Position numbers and translations under genes: made by a program
Notes under the pieces: generated by a model
Told to the model about the DNA's origin: nothing
Seen by the model: the letters and a program-made list of their open reading frames with translations, nothing else
Database searches by the model: none
Origin: Symsagittifera roscoffensis
Lineage: Eukaryota; Xenacoelomorpha; Acoela; Convolutidae
DNA length: 64,000 bases
NCBI RefSeq assembly: GCF_963678635.1
Contig: NC_087069.1
Location: forward strand, 48,873,892-48,937,891
Direction: 5' to 3'
Part shown: in pieces, positions 1-10,740 of the stretch
Numbering within the stretch: position 1 is the stretch's first letter
How the letters are laid out: each line of letters starts with the position of its first letter

Positions 1-2814
1 GAATTCATGCATTTTTTTCATTTGAAAAAATTCTTAAGGCAGTTTTACTAAAAGTTTCTCATTCTTTAACACCTGGATTTTTTGTTTGAGAACAATCTTT
101 TTTTTCAACTACACTAATTTAGGCCTGTTTGTTCACCTTATTCGCTGAAAATTGGACAAAAAATAAAAACATTTAAACGATGTTTTATCTTTGCTGAGAA
201 GTTTTCTTCACAATTTGTAATGTCGTAGAATCGCGATTATTGTATATCATTCGACGTTCTCCGCTGATTATTTGTTGCATCTGATTTTTTCAAAGAAAAA
301 CAGTTAAATAACACCCGCATACAAAGTTACTCCCCATGTTTAATGGTCAGCACGGAACTAATAGCGGTACATTTTCTAAGAAAAACGTAAAAATTGTCTG
401 ATATTCAAATTGTTTTACTTGAACAATCACTGAAACCTTAGACTTATAGTAAACCTTTCTTAATGCATCAATCACATTCATTTTAACCTCAGGTGGAATT
501 CAAATTCTTGTGTATATCGTTTGAAACGTCTTGTAAAATATAGCATAGCTGCTGTATGAATCTTTTCATAAAATTATGTTTTTGTATTTGTTAAAAAACA
601 AGAAACTTCTACTTAGGTTTCTGATGAAAAACTCATGTCACCATAACTCGGAAAACCAGCAAATGAGCTTGGTATCTAACTTCCAGGAAAGTTACATGAA
701 AAAAACGTATTTGGTTTATTTAGCGGGAGTTTAAATAGAAAAATGTATCGGCTTTGTTTACAATCACTTTTTAAAGGTTGAGAACTATAGCTAATTTAAA
801 GCACTGAAAACATAGTTTTTTTTTATTCATGCAATTGTTTTAATTGCTTTGACTGGGATATAGATTGATTCAAAAAAAAATTTTAGAATGATTTAAGATC
901 TCGAGGTTGTGCTCAAATAATTGACGCCGCACTCACTTATTTTGATTTCATTTGGATTGTAATGAACTTGTCGATTTTGCCGCAACCTGTAAAGAATTTG
1001 CCAATTTATAATGCTGGGCTAAAAAGTGTTCATACAGCGAAATTTGGAGCGTGGAATAGATAATCCATTTTTTACAAAACAGAATTTTTATCGTTTTTTG
1101 AGACGTTTTTTTCTCTTTTTACTGGGGCGGTTTATCAGATATAACATTTGTATCGCTTTATCTACAAAATCAATAAAACGTGTTTAAATGTGTCCAAGGA
1201 GTCCAGAAGCTAACAAGCACAATTCTGTGCTCTGTTATAAACCAATTTTGTCGTCGTAATGATTTTTCAATCGACTGATACTCAGACTGACAACTGCCAC
1301 ACAGTCGAAGACTAAGTTCCTGGCTTCCAGAATTTGTAGACTGAGCAGATGAAACAACGAACACGCTTTCTAAAACAAATTGTTGTCGACCGACGCAAAT
1401 GAAGATAAGTTGTCTTCAATCGGCGCTGCGGCAGATAAATAATTGGCGCAAGAAGATACTAAGTGTGCACGAGCAAAAAGTTAATCAAATCTGTGGTAGG
1501 AGTTTTCCCGCGTTGACTTTCCTGGCGACTTCTTATGAGGTTAATGAATTCATGTAGATTTTAAAGCAATGACCTAAAAAACTGTAAAGGGTAAGTGAGT
1601 AGTGAACCTGGTATATGGGGATGAACGTTTTTGTTTGGGTTCGAGTTATACATAAAGATGCAAAAACTAGAGAAGGTATCAACAAAATTCTTCGATTTTC
1701 AAAGGTTTTTTGTACAAAAAGTAATCGATTATACTGAAAACATAAAGGTATTATAACAAATCATAAAGGTTTTTCAGAATTTTTTTTTGAAATCGCTGGA
1801 CTTTAATCGATCAAAAATCTATTGAGCTGACCAGTTTTACCAAAGTAACCGATTTTACAGACAACGCTTTAGTCAGCACATAAGTCCAGTGAAATCAATT
1901 TTAATCCAAAAACCTTCGCTGTGGTTATAATTACTACGTAACTCGATGTAATTATAACCAAATTAATTTTTGCATGTAATTAAATAATGTAATTATTGCA
2001 TCAAAAAACATGTTCTAAATTGGATTTTTTAATTAAGTGTTTATTCGTCTAGCAAAATTGCGCCTAGAACGTTGGTTTTAAAGTTTTACGACCGCAAACC
2101 ATTAATTATGTGAAAAAGATTCCCTTAAACTGAATAGTCGGATGCAATAAAACTCTCCTCGAGAGAATCCTGCTCTTTGTAGCTCTGATGGTGATCAAAA
2201 AGCAAAAAAATAGTTCAGCTAAATCAAAATAGTTACAAAGATAAAAGACATGGGGACTGTACTCAATTAATTTAATCAAAAATAAAAATTACTGAAAATT
2301 ATTTAAAAAACTCCTTTCAACTCCAGCAATATATTCAATCAAACTTCAGAAAACTTATTTTCTTGTTAACAAGTATTGAGAACTTTTCTTGAAAAAAAAA
2401 TCAAAAACAAAATCATGATGCAGATTACCTAAAATCAAAACCTTGAAGTATCATGGACAAGAAATAATTTAACTATGTTTTCATTGTCAGTCTCATCAAT
2501 GCATTCTAATCTATTTTTTGCCAAATCATTATAATCCATTTAAATCGATTATAATGGATTAATCTAATTCTTTTTTCCAAAAATTGTCAAAATGTTACAA
2601 GCAGTGCATTGTTTTCACAAATTCGCAATTGGTTTTTATTTATAACGTTCTATCAACAAAATTTTAAAAGAAGAATTGATTTGGCTACTAAATTTGTTAT
2701 TTTGTTTTCAACTGTTTAACTTCATAATTTTTTTGTTTAATTTCTTCAAGTTTCGACAGATTTTTTTAACGCCTTCGCAATTTACGTCCCTCATTCCATT
2801 CTTCTCCCCCATCT

Positions 2815-3180
2815 CATAATTGGTCCCCTTAAAGCTACCCCCTCTAATCGATTCACCCCCAAGTTTCTACCGCACCTCCCCCACAGTTTACCCCTCATCT
2901 CACTTTAACCAACTCCCCTGCCAGGGGGTTAATCTTAGGGGGATAAATAAGAAACGTGAGGGGTGAGATGATGAAGGGGGTGCAGAGGGAGGGGTTTAGG
3001 GTTTGTGTGTGTGGGGTCTGCAAGAGTTTTCGGTGGTTTTAGGGTGGGGGTTGGCTTTTAGGGTGTGTTGGCGTTTGGCGGTGTGGTGTGGTGGTGAGGT
3101 TTGAGTGGAAAGTGGCTGGGGATGTTGAAGGGGATTGGAGGCGTGAAAGTTGGAGGAAGGGGTGCACGTGGATGAACATG
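2815..3180. repeat. C-rich to G-rich foldback tract with telomere-like words
   Basis: About 100 bp of C-rich sequence (2815-2920) switches to about 250 bp that is G- and GT-rich on the same strand. The switch is centred on a perfect short palindrome, CCCCTGCCAGGGG, near 2917-2929. Words from the two halves, such as GAGATGAGGGGT against GTGAGGGGTGAGATG, can pair imperfectly, so a large hairpin is possible. The G-rich half has many runs of four or five G and several TTTAGGG or TTAGGG words. It could be a G-quadruplex-forming tract, a degenerate interstitial telomere-like block or an old inverted repeat; the sequence does not decide. Confidence 0.5.
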
Positions 3181-4009
3181 TTCGTTCTGGTTTTAGTTTT
3201 GCAGAACGCATTGTGACAATTAGAGTAAACATTTCAAGTTTGCAAAATAAATTCTCAATTTTTGTGGATTTGTTAACAAAAAACAACTGATTTATTTTCT
3301 AATAAAAACAAACTATAATAAAAAAATTTGGATTTTAAAAAATTTAAATGAATCTATTAAAATCCCCTAAACATCCCCTAAAAATCCCCTACATTTTCAT
3401 GGTCACAAAAATTGATTACATGGGTCAATTTTTTTGGCGTTTTAAACCAATTATAATTGAGTACTTTCCTTGAAACTAAAAAGCGGAAGAAATCATCAAG
3501 ATGATTTAAATATAGTTCGATAAAGGCTACTTATGTATTTCACAATTTCCAGACTCCAGAAATTTGTTTTTTTCTTTTCAAGGAATATCTTTTCTGACTT
3601 CTTAGAGTATATCTGGCATTGTTTGCGAGCAACTATTACTGGAACTAAATTTCTGAAAAATCATAAAATTCAATTGCTCTGAAGAAAAAAGGTTGCAGAG
3701 TGTTACAGTTTGTGAAAATAGAATCTAACTTAGAAGAAAAACAACACTTACATTTTTTCTCAATATATGTGAGTTTGTTTCTTTTGTTTATTTTTTAAAA
3801 AAATTTTTAAGTTCAAGATTTTTTTCTTTCGGAAAACTACAACCTTGGGGTCGTGAGATAATTTTCATCCGTTTTAGCAAACATTTTAAAATAATAATCC
3901 CGCTATATTAAGCTAAGTCTAAATAAAAAAGCAGATTTTTTGTCAATATCATTATGAGCCATCTTTTATTGACCTAGATTTAAAAAACAGCTCGAGCAAG
4001 AGGCTTGCA

Positions 4010-4710
4010 AAAAGTATACGAGTCTTTGAGAGAAGAAAGATTCATAGAAGAAAGATGAAAATCTAATTTTTGCTTCAAATCATCAAAAACTTAATGAAAA
4101 TTCAGGCCGCCGATCGAACAAGGTGAGCATGCTTGTTTTTCGACTTCGCGATAGCTCCTAGCTTATTCGACTACGATACGGTGAGTATTTGAGTGTTGAG
4201 ATCAGCGGAGAAAGTCATACTTCGCTTGAGATAAAACTGCAACACCATTTTCTCGCCAAAGAAATAATTCACAATCTCTTTTGTAATAGTTTTTTTTAGT
4301 TTACACTTGTTTATCTTTTTATACTGTCCTTCATTTCTGGTCAAAATCACGAGAGGCTTCTTTTATTATCCTAAAGCATCGGGCTCGAATCTTTCCGAGA
4401 AGAAAGAGAAACATTTCTATCCGGTATTTAACTTTGATATGATCCTACCATATTGAGATAAATCCAATAAAAAAATGAAAACTATTTTTGAAAAAATAAA
4501 AATCATTTGTTTGTTTTAGAGAAGAAAGACTGAAATTTAGTTTTATCTTCAAATCAGCAATTTTGATTTAACTTCAAGCCCCGATCCAAGAAAACAGGCT
4601 TGCTGATTTTTCAATTTTGCGTTAATTTTTATCTTAATTGACCACGCTACGCTTGACTAGTATATGAGTGGTGACATCTGCGGAGAAAATACTACAGAAA
4701 GTTCAAATCC
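4010..4710. repeat. Two diverged direct copies of a ~200-bp segment
   Basis: The stretches at about 4010-4230 and 4515-4705 follow the same order of landmarks. These are a GAGAGAAGAAAGA start, a CTTCAAATCA word, a CCGATC word, a CTTG...TTTTTC stretch, GAC.ACG.TACG, then GTGTTGAGATC.GCGGAGAAA against GTGGTGACATC.GCGGAGAAA. They differ at many positions, so the duplication is old. A further GAGAAGAAAGAG word lies between them near 4400. No frame stays open through both copies, so I do not call exons. An old transposon or locally duplicated non-coding DNA would fit. Confidence 0.45.
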
Positions 4711-6399
4711 TTTCGACCAAAAAACTAAATGTAAGATGATACGATGTATCAGAACCGAATTAAAATTGGCAGAAATGGTTAAAATGTATTCTTTCTATAA
4801 GGTTTTTATACTTTTATTTTGAACTTCTCATTTCTATCTCTCATGGTTTCATTCGCAGTTTTCAAATTTTCATGCTTGGTATCATTTTTCTCAAACATGC
4901 ACTTTCGAATTTTTTATCGAAATTGAGACAATCTTTTGAATTGTTTGGAATAAGAAGTACGACTGAAACGGATTAAATATTATTCTATGATTGATTCATT
5001 ACAACTTTTCTTTCGGATCGTCAAAATTTAATTGTTCAATACAACATACTTTAAAACTTTTATAATGTCTGTTTTTATCAAATCAACCTCTATTTTTCAC
5101 TCTGAGAAGCACATACTTCCACCTGTTTTCTTTGCGAATTTTTTATTTTAACCCGAAATCACCTATAATCAGCTTCAAAAAGATACGTTACACACCAAAA
5201 ATTGATTTTGTTTAGAAAAGCATTCGATAGATAGACGTCACTAAAAAAGTTATTTCTTTCTGTAAAAAAATAGTTTTTTTTTCTAGAATTTAAGCAATCC
5301 AAAAGACGAGTTTTTTGTATTGTATTTCTGCAATAAGAACAAAGATCGTGCCTTCTGTGCTCTTAAAAATAATTGAATCATAAAGGTCGCGTGGAATAGT
5401 AATAGCTTCTATCCAATATCTGGCAAAATACGAGCGATAGGTTTGAGTGATACATTATATTGAAGCCCTTTCAGTCGTAATTCGAACCACTTTTAAAAAA
5501 TTTTTCTCTCTGCTGTCGAGAAAAACCGAATAGTTTTCGTATAATTTTCTTCTTATTTTACGCCGATTACAAAAGCTCAATTACAATGAATTTCGAGTAA
5601 AATCAGTTTGTGGAGATTTTAATGCCATTTTGGGAATTCGAGAAAAAAATTCTGCAAAAAAACAACTTTTTTAAAAAATTTTCAATAAAGTTTTTCTTTT
5701 TTCTAGTCATTCTATCAAAAACTGTTGTCCTGTTTAGTTTGCATATTTTGCTATGATTGTCTAATGAGCCTAAATTATAAATTTGTTAGCCTTTTATCGC
5801 ACCACGCATTAAAAACTACACTAAAATCTTTTTTAGTAGTTTTTGTAGACTATGGTCGGAATATTCTTTGCTATTTGCGCATTAACCGGCTATTTTGTTT
5901 ACATTTAAAAAGGTCTATGTTCCGATTTTACAAATTTTGCAAATCTCAAGAGTAAAAATAATGGGTAAAACATCACGAAAGAGTAGCCGGCTACAAAACG
6001 CAGTTGAAAATCAGTTGGAACAAAACTCAGTTGCAAAATCTAGTGCGAAAATCGGATGATACTAAAATTTCAGACACTCCGGGAACTTTTTTTCGGGATA
6101 CTTGATAAATTTTTCAAAATTCTCCTTGGTTAAACAAAATACCCTTTTTTTTCTAAGGTCGATCAGATTGGTTTTCCGAGCTTTCCCAAAGCAGTAAAAA
6201 GACCCTGTTTTGGCCAAATTTTCTGCGCCGCAGGCAATTATTTAAAAAAAAGAGGTCAAAAATACGGTTTTTAAGCACTTTTTGGAAAATTTTGACAAAA
6301 AAAAACGCGTTTTTCCGGCGCGCGCTCCCCCCTCAAAATTAGTATATATTGGCGCCGATGGCGCCTTTAGAAAAATTTTAAGGTTGCTCGGCCAAAAAT

Positions 6400-6482
6400 T
6401 GATTTCTTAAAAAGTACCAAAGGAGGGACCCTTTGGGTTGGCAGGGGTTCGAATCCCTGAGGGGGGGGGGGGGCGTCATAAA
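6400..6482 (+). repeat. tRNA-like remnant with a B box and G run
   Basis: GGTTCGAATCC at about 6448-6458 is a perfect Pol III B box and forms part of a near-symmetric arm, AGGGGTTCGAATCCCTG. A weak A-box-like word, TTGCTCGGCC, lies about 60 bp upstream. A run of G follows directly. No acceptor stem can be paired, so this is not a functional tRNA gene; a tRNA-derived SINE head or tRNA pseudogene is more likely. Confidence 0.3.
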
Positions 6483-6759
6483 ATCATGCATTAGGGAGAG
6501 AGGTTTATGGTTATTATGGTTACAGTTTTGTATCCAGAAACTTTTTCGACCGTTTGTAAAAAAATGTTCCTGAAATTCGCACCACGGCTGAAAATGATTC
6601 CAAATGACATACTCGATGCCTTAATATTGGTCCTCACAAAAACTTCAATCGCGTTAAAACAAACCTGTCGTAGATGTTTATCTCTTTCCGTGGAAACAGT
6701 CGGAGCTAACAAGCATTATTGACATAGGCTAATTCATATAGAAAACTAGAAAGAAATTT

Positions 6760-6765
6760 TTTATT
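6760..6765 (-). terminator. Polyadenylation signal of the hydroxymethylbilane synthase gene
   Basis: AATAAA on the minus strand lies 38 bp past the stop codon of the hydroxymethylbilane synthase gene, a normal place for a short eukaryotic 3' UTR. The surrounding DNA is T-rich on the plus strand. This is a canonical hexamer in a plausible position, not proof of cleavage here. Confidence 0.55.
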
Positions 6766-6802
6766 ACTTTTTTAACAACTCTGCTAAGTGATACAATCAA
6801 TT

Positions 6803-8050
6803 TCAGGTCGCATTTTCACTTTTTAATTTATTATGTTTAGTATTTTGTGTTTGCTGAGGGTTCATTTTCCCATTCAAAACCTCATTTCGTATCGTTTCTT
6901 TGCAATCATCCAATAACTTTTTAGCACCTTGGGCAAGCAAATCATCAGCTAAACTTTGGCCAAGCAAACTAGCTTCCATCAGTGAATTCAAATCATCAAT
7001 TAACAGTTTATGAAATCCAGTCAATTCAAATTCAAGTTTTGCTGTCTTGTGATCGATTTCGTCTCCTGAGCTTGTAATGTTGTGACCTTTTGAGGTTATT
7101 TCGTGTTTCAAATAATTACAATCTCGACGTGATTCAATGATTTGTTCACCGTTTAAACTCAAAACGCGACCAGTTAAGGACATTTTCCAACTATTTTCTA
7201 TTGAATTTTCAGTCAAAACTTCTTCTATAGAGCTTGTAACACCTATAGGCGTGCTACAGCCCCCGTCAAGCAATCTTAGAAACGATCTTTCTGCTAAACA
7301 GCGCAAAACCGTTTCTCTGTGATTCAAACATCTAATAATACTCGCAATATTTTCGTCGTCTTTTCGAATTTCGATCGCTAGTGCACCTTGTCCAACTGCG
7401 TATAAACACGAATCGTCAATTTTTGGATCCAAAACGAAAGAAACTCTCGGCTTCCAACCAAGTCGGTCCAAGCCGGCTTCGGCCAAAATAATTGCATCGT
7501 ATAAATCCCCCTGGTCTAGTTTTCTCAACCTAGTATTCAAGTTTCCTCGAATGGAAGAAAACAACAAATTCGGGTATTTTCTGCTAAGTTGAGCTGTTCG
7601 TCTTAATGAGCTAGTTCCAATTCTGAAACCGTCCGGAAAATCATTTAGACTTTTATAATCACTTTCAGTACTAATAGTTAATGACTTTCTTAAAACTACA
7701 GCATCGTTAGGGCTTTCTCGTTTCATAACTGCTCCAATTTCGAAATATTCTTCCAATGATGTTGTCAAGTCTTTCAAGCTGTGAACTATCATATCAATTG
7801 TCCCTTCGTGTAAAGCCGACTCAAGTTCCCGAGTGAATAAGTTCTTCTCGCCAGTTTTCGCTAGAGGTTTGTCTAATATTTGGTCGCCAATGGTTTTCAT
7901 GGTAACCAGATCGAACTTGAACTTACTTGAGACATCGTGTTTTCGAAGTTGATCAATTACAATATTCGATTGAAGTTTGGCCAATTCGCTATCTCGACTG
8001 CCTATTTTGATGATTTTAGCCGATCCATTTACATAAGTATCCGCCATCAT
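6803..8050 (-). CDS. HMBS: Hydroxymethylbilane synthase (porphobilinogen deaminase)
   Basis: The product is 415 residues in one open frame with no intron. It joins four porphobilinogen molecules into the linear tetrapyrrole hydroxymethylbilane, the third step of haem synthesis, normally in the cytosol. The family marks are all visible: GSRDSELAKLQ near residue 17 with the substrate-binding Arg19, GEKNLFTRELE near 67, catalytic Asp94 in HSLKD, GTSSLRR with Arg150 and Arg151, SSIRGN with Arg168, and Cys265 in LDGGCSTP, which carries the dipyrromethane cofactor. Human HMBS has 361 residues. The surplus here lies after the cofactor cysteine, in an enlarged domain 3 and a polar C-terminal tail. 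Either of two adjacent ATGs may start it. TTTTCAG abuts the first ATG, so a spliced or trans-spliced 5' leader is possible. The complete active site suggests a working gene. Confidence 0.95.
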   Translation of the reverse strand: MMADTYVNGSAKIIKIGSRDSELAKLQSNIVIDQLRKHDVSSKFKFDLVTMKTIGDQILDKPLAKTGEKNLFTRELESALHEGTIDMIVHSLKDLTTSLEEYFEIGAVMKRESPNDAVVLRKSLTISTESDYKSLNDFPDGFRIGTSSLRRTAQLSRKYPNLLFSSIRGNLNTRLRKLDQGDLYDAIILAEAGLDRLGWKPRVSFVLDPKIDDSCLYAVGQGALAIEIRKDDENIASIIRCLNHRETVLRCLAERSFLRLLDGGCSTPIGVTSSIEEVLTENSIENSWKMSLTGRVLSLNGEQIIESRRDCNYLKHEITSKGHNITSSGDEIDHKTAKLEFELTGFHKLLIDDLNSLMEASLLGQSLADDLLAQGAKKLLDDCKETIRNEVLNGKMNPQQTQNTKHNKLKSENAT

Positions 8051-8057
8051 CTGAAAA
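8051..8057 (-). promoter_or_regulatory. 3' splice-acceptor-like tract directly before the HMBS ATG
   Basis: On the minus strand the bases before the start codon read AATTTTCAG|ATGATGG. This is a textbook eukaryotic acceptor placed exactly at the initiation codon. It would fit an intron in the 5' UTR or a spliced-leader acceptor, as used by flatworms, tunicates and some rotifers. Only transcript data can separate these from coincidence. No donor for a short upstream intron is obvious. Confidence 0.4.
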
Positions 8058-9430
8058 TTGAATTAACTTGATGAATTGAACAAAAACAGAGCAAGTTAAC
8101 TTCAGCGCATTTAATTGAGAATGAAATTTAATTTGGACGTTCCACTTATACCGATAAGATAAACTGAATCTGAATTTATTATCGGTCGACACATCTATTG
8201 ATACAAGTTTGATTAAATAGCCCATGATTTCACCAAAAACAGATTGAACTTAAACATTATCTAACCAAATAATTGATTAAAAGGGGTAGTGACTCAACTA
8301 TTCACCATTAATTATTATTATTTCTAATTTGGGCTCTAGCGATGACATTTGACAAAGCAAAACAACTGAAATTGCGACATAACTCGACCGTCTTATGGTG
8401 CAATAATTTTGAAACTTTGAAGGCCAGCAAAACAGGCCAATACAACTGTTTACACTATTTACGTACCGAATTGTAATGAATACATATTACAGAAAACCTC
8501 GGAAGTTTGCAGCTTTGTTGGAAATTTTCGAATGTTTACTCCTATATCTGATCTTCATGCTATCAGATGTTCGCACGGTTTTTCTATGAAAACAAATAAT
8601 GGACTTGATTTGTTTCATTTAAAACGAGAACTTTTTCAAGCAGAATTTTAAATGATTTAAATGCGAAACTAAACAAGACTGCTCGTATCAGGGCGAAGCC
8701 CTGAATGTTCCGACTGCCTTTTAAGGTTTATGGAGCAATAATAACATTAAAAAATTCAATGAAATAGAACAAAATGAAATTTTTTTTTCTAAAATTTGAA
8801 ATTTTTTGTGAAAATCATCCCCCCACGCCTTTAAAGTACAAAAGGATAGATTTCGCTCCTTGTAACAAACCAATTATGTCAAATAAGCTTCTTTTTACCA
8901 ATTTGGAACGATTTCTAAGACGGATTAAATCTCCGCTTACGCGTTAATAGCGCGAAATATCGCGCGTTAATTGTCCCAAATTGGCCAAAATGGCAATCGT
9001 TAAACCCCCGGAACTTTACGAAAAATGATCACAGGTGAAATATCTTTTCAAATTTGAGCTCAGGACAACAATACCTTTCGAATGATATTAAAAAAATCCG
9101 TCAAAAATGGCTAGTTAAAAAGTCGAAATTTGTCTGCAGAAAAAAAAATCCACCCCGAGCCCAAATATTCCGTTACTTTCGTATGGAAAGTCGGAACAAC
9201 AAGCATTGATCAACGCAAAATGTCATGATAATTAAGTGAGGTACTGATCAAAAGAGAGCAAGCTGCATGCAGATACCCAAAGCTTTGAATTGGTAGATGA
9301 TTCATAAATGAAGGAACAGCTTGCGATGTTCCTCTTGAAACTCTAAAAATTTTTTAAAAATCTACTGAAGAGCTCAGAGAAACAAGAATTATGCTCTGGA
9401 AGTTAATCATGCTCTGGAAGTTGCGAAGAG
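8058..9430. other. Intergenic DNA upstream of HMBS
   Basis: This AT-rich stretch should hold the HMBS promoter (about 8100-8600), but I see no certain core promoter element. It contains a perfect hairpin, TCAGGGC-GAA-GCCCTGA, at 8688-8704 and the MITE-like segment listed next. The ORF that overlaps the HMBS start on the same strand (to 8225) shows no family resemblance and is treated as chance. Confidence 0.5.
8706..9198. mobile_element. Possible MITE-like segment with short terminal inverted repeats
   Basis: TGTTCCGACTGCC at the left edge and the complement of GGAAAGTCGGAACA at the right edge (TGTTCCGACTTTCC) form imperfect inverted repeats about 490 bp apart. Inside lies a GC-rich hairpin, GCGCGA-AATA-TCGCGC, at 8950-8965 in otherwise AT-rich DNA. 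There is no coding potential and I see no clear target-site duplication. A non-autonomous DNA transposon is the simplest reading, but the inverted repeats are short enough that chance is possible. Confidence 0.35.
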
Positions 9431-9439
9431 TAATCTCAA

Positions 9440-9800
9440 GACACAATCTTTAAGCAGACACATGTTGAGCCGAAAAAATAATTTGATTTTACAAAAAAGT
9501 TTGAAGTCCCACCTTAAACAATAATGGACAAAAATTGCAGTTGCAACTAAAATGAATTTTGTTTACATCACCAGAAAAATCAGTGATGTGGCAACTAAGT
9601 CAACAATCTTTGAGCTGAAACCACTTGAACCGAAAAAAAATTTTTTTTTTGAATCTGTCAAGTCCCCTTCACTAGAAAGAACAGCACTTGTACTTGCAAC
9701 AAAAAGAAAGTTGCTAGCAGCAAAAAAAATCAGTAATGTCGCAACTAAGCCGACAATCTTTGAGCATACACTAATAGAACCGAAAAAAATATGAAAAAAA
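9440..9800 (+). repeat. Degenerate ~150-bp tandem duplication
   Basis: A block of about 65 bp beginning near 9577 recurs near 9727 with few changes. Both copies read AAAAATCAGT.ATGT.GCAACTAAG and then CAACAATCTTTGAGC or GACAATCTTTGAGC, ending at GAACCGAAAAAAA. A weaker third copy is visible near 9440 (CACAATCTTTAAGC to GAGCCGAAAAAA). The 80-codon ORF through it is a product of the repeat and has no recognisable domain. Confidence 0.55.
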
Positions 9801-10215
9801 AAATCTTTCAAGTCGGCCCTGAAATTAGAATGAACAATAGCCGACAAAACTTGAGCGAGCGACTAAACGAAAAACCCAACAATTCATTTTTCTCGGATTT
9901 TTTTTGTATTTCATGGATACTGAAAATAGCAAGGTCCGGCCACCACTCGAATCCCAGACCTTACGGTACAAAGGTGCCTTATTTATCTCCAGACCATGGT
10001 GAAGCAACCTGGAAGATGTTAAGAGAAGGCGTGAAAAGAAGTCAGCAAGTGATTTAACTGATTTTGTTAAACTAGTTGTTAACTAGAAAAAAGTCTTTAT
10101 TCCAGTTTGATAACGCTAACTAGAAAAAAGTCTTTATTCCAGTTTGATAACGCTAACTAGAAAAAAGTCTTTATTCCAGTTTGATAACGCTTACTAATCG
10201 CAAGCGTAAGAAAAC
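9800..10215 (-). repeat. SINE-like repeat copy with tRNA-like core
   Basis: Read on the minus strand, this starts with TTACGCTTGCGATTAG and AAGCGTTATCAAACTGG, crosses three 37-bp units, then a GTTAACAACTAG segment. It then reaches a tRNA-like core at about 10000-9950 with CTGGAGATAA in the A-box position and GGGATTCGAGTGG in the B-box position. The same order recurs at 14650-14095, which is why I call it a dispersed family. The core aligns with the one near 14160. It has no acceptor stem, so it is not a working tRNA gene. Confidence 0.4.
10081..10191 (+). repeat. Three exact 37-bp tandem units
   Basis: Three identical head-to-tail 37-bp units, each running from AACTAGAAAA to GATAACGCT, occupy 10081-10117, 10118-10154 and 10155-10191. 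A single diverged version of the unit lies at about 14590-14625. The perfect identity points to recent slippage or unequal exchange inside an older repeat. Confidence 0.9.
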
Positions 10216-10317
10216 CATTTTATACAAGACCTGTTTAACCATTCTATCTTTGTTTGCTTTCATGTGATTTCAGTAATTACTAAAAAATTATCAACAATTA
10301 AAATGCCATTCATAATT

Positions 10318-10740
10318 TTGTTTTACAATTTGGCATCACAGATGTACAGCTGAGCTCTGCAGCACTTGCGATGCAAAAATGAATGAATTCGATTAACAGC
10401 AAATGAAAAATCAAAAACGCAAAAAAACTTCAAATTTTTTACGAAAATTGCAAAAAAGTCACAAAAATTGTCTTTTAAAATTAACTGCAACATTAGCTAC
10501 CTTACAACGAGCTTTTGAAATGCCAGAAAGAAGCCGAATTTTCAAAATAATTTTTTAGAACTAAACTTACAAAAATAAGCAGACAAACGATAGTCTAAAA
10601 CAGCCGAAAACTTCCAGTTTGCCAAAAAGAACAGGTCGCGACCGGAATCGAACTCGCGAAAAACATCTAGCACTCGGTTGCAACACCCTTGCTTATCGCA
10701 AGGGCAATTACTTATAATTCAATTTAACGATGCAAATAAC
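10318..10740 (-). repeat. SINE-like repeat, longer form, copy A
   Basis: On the minus strand this begins with CCCTTGCGATAAGCAAGGG (itself a small hairpin), then a B-box-like GAGTTCGATTCCGG near 10650. An AT-rich body follows, with landmarks CAAACTGGAAGTTTTC, TATCGTTTGTCTG, GGCATTTCAAAAG and, at the end, TTCATTTTTGCATCGC. The same landmarks recur in order at 14290-13585, so these are two old copies of one sequence. The arrangement of a tRNA-like head and an unrelated AT-rich body fits a SINE. No poly-A end is clear. Confidence 0.4.

Larger units (their letters stand above)
1..6399. other. AT-rich intergenic DNA without a recognised gene
   Basis: All six frames are cut into short pieces and I see no protein family in any of them. 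The DNA is rich in A and T homopolymer runs. The only structured parts I can support are the C-rich/G-rich foldback near 2.9 kb and the pair of diverged repeats at 4.0-4.7 kb, both listed separately. ORFs of up to 96 codons here have biased, low-complexity products and are best explained by chance. An exon of a neighbouring gene cannot be excluded. Confidence 0.6.

Noticed and set aside
2996-3286. 96-codon minus-strand ORF rich in Pro, Thr, Ser and His
   Set aside because: It arises from the GT-rich strand of the foldback tract and is low in complexity.
6491-6722. Overlapping 71- and 73-codon ORFs on opposite strands just past the HMBS gene
   Set aside because: The stretch is a little less AT-rich than its surroundings and could be an exon, but no family is recognisable on either strand and no splice sites stand out.
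8016-8225. 69-codon ORF overlapping the HMBS start
   Set aside because: Different frame, no family resemblance, and it covers the probable splice acceptor and upstream region.
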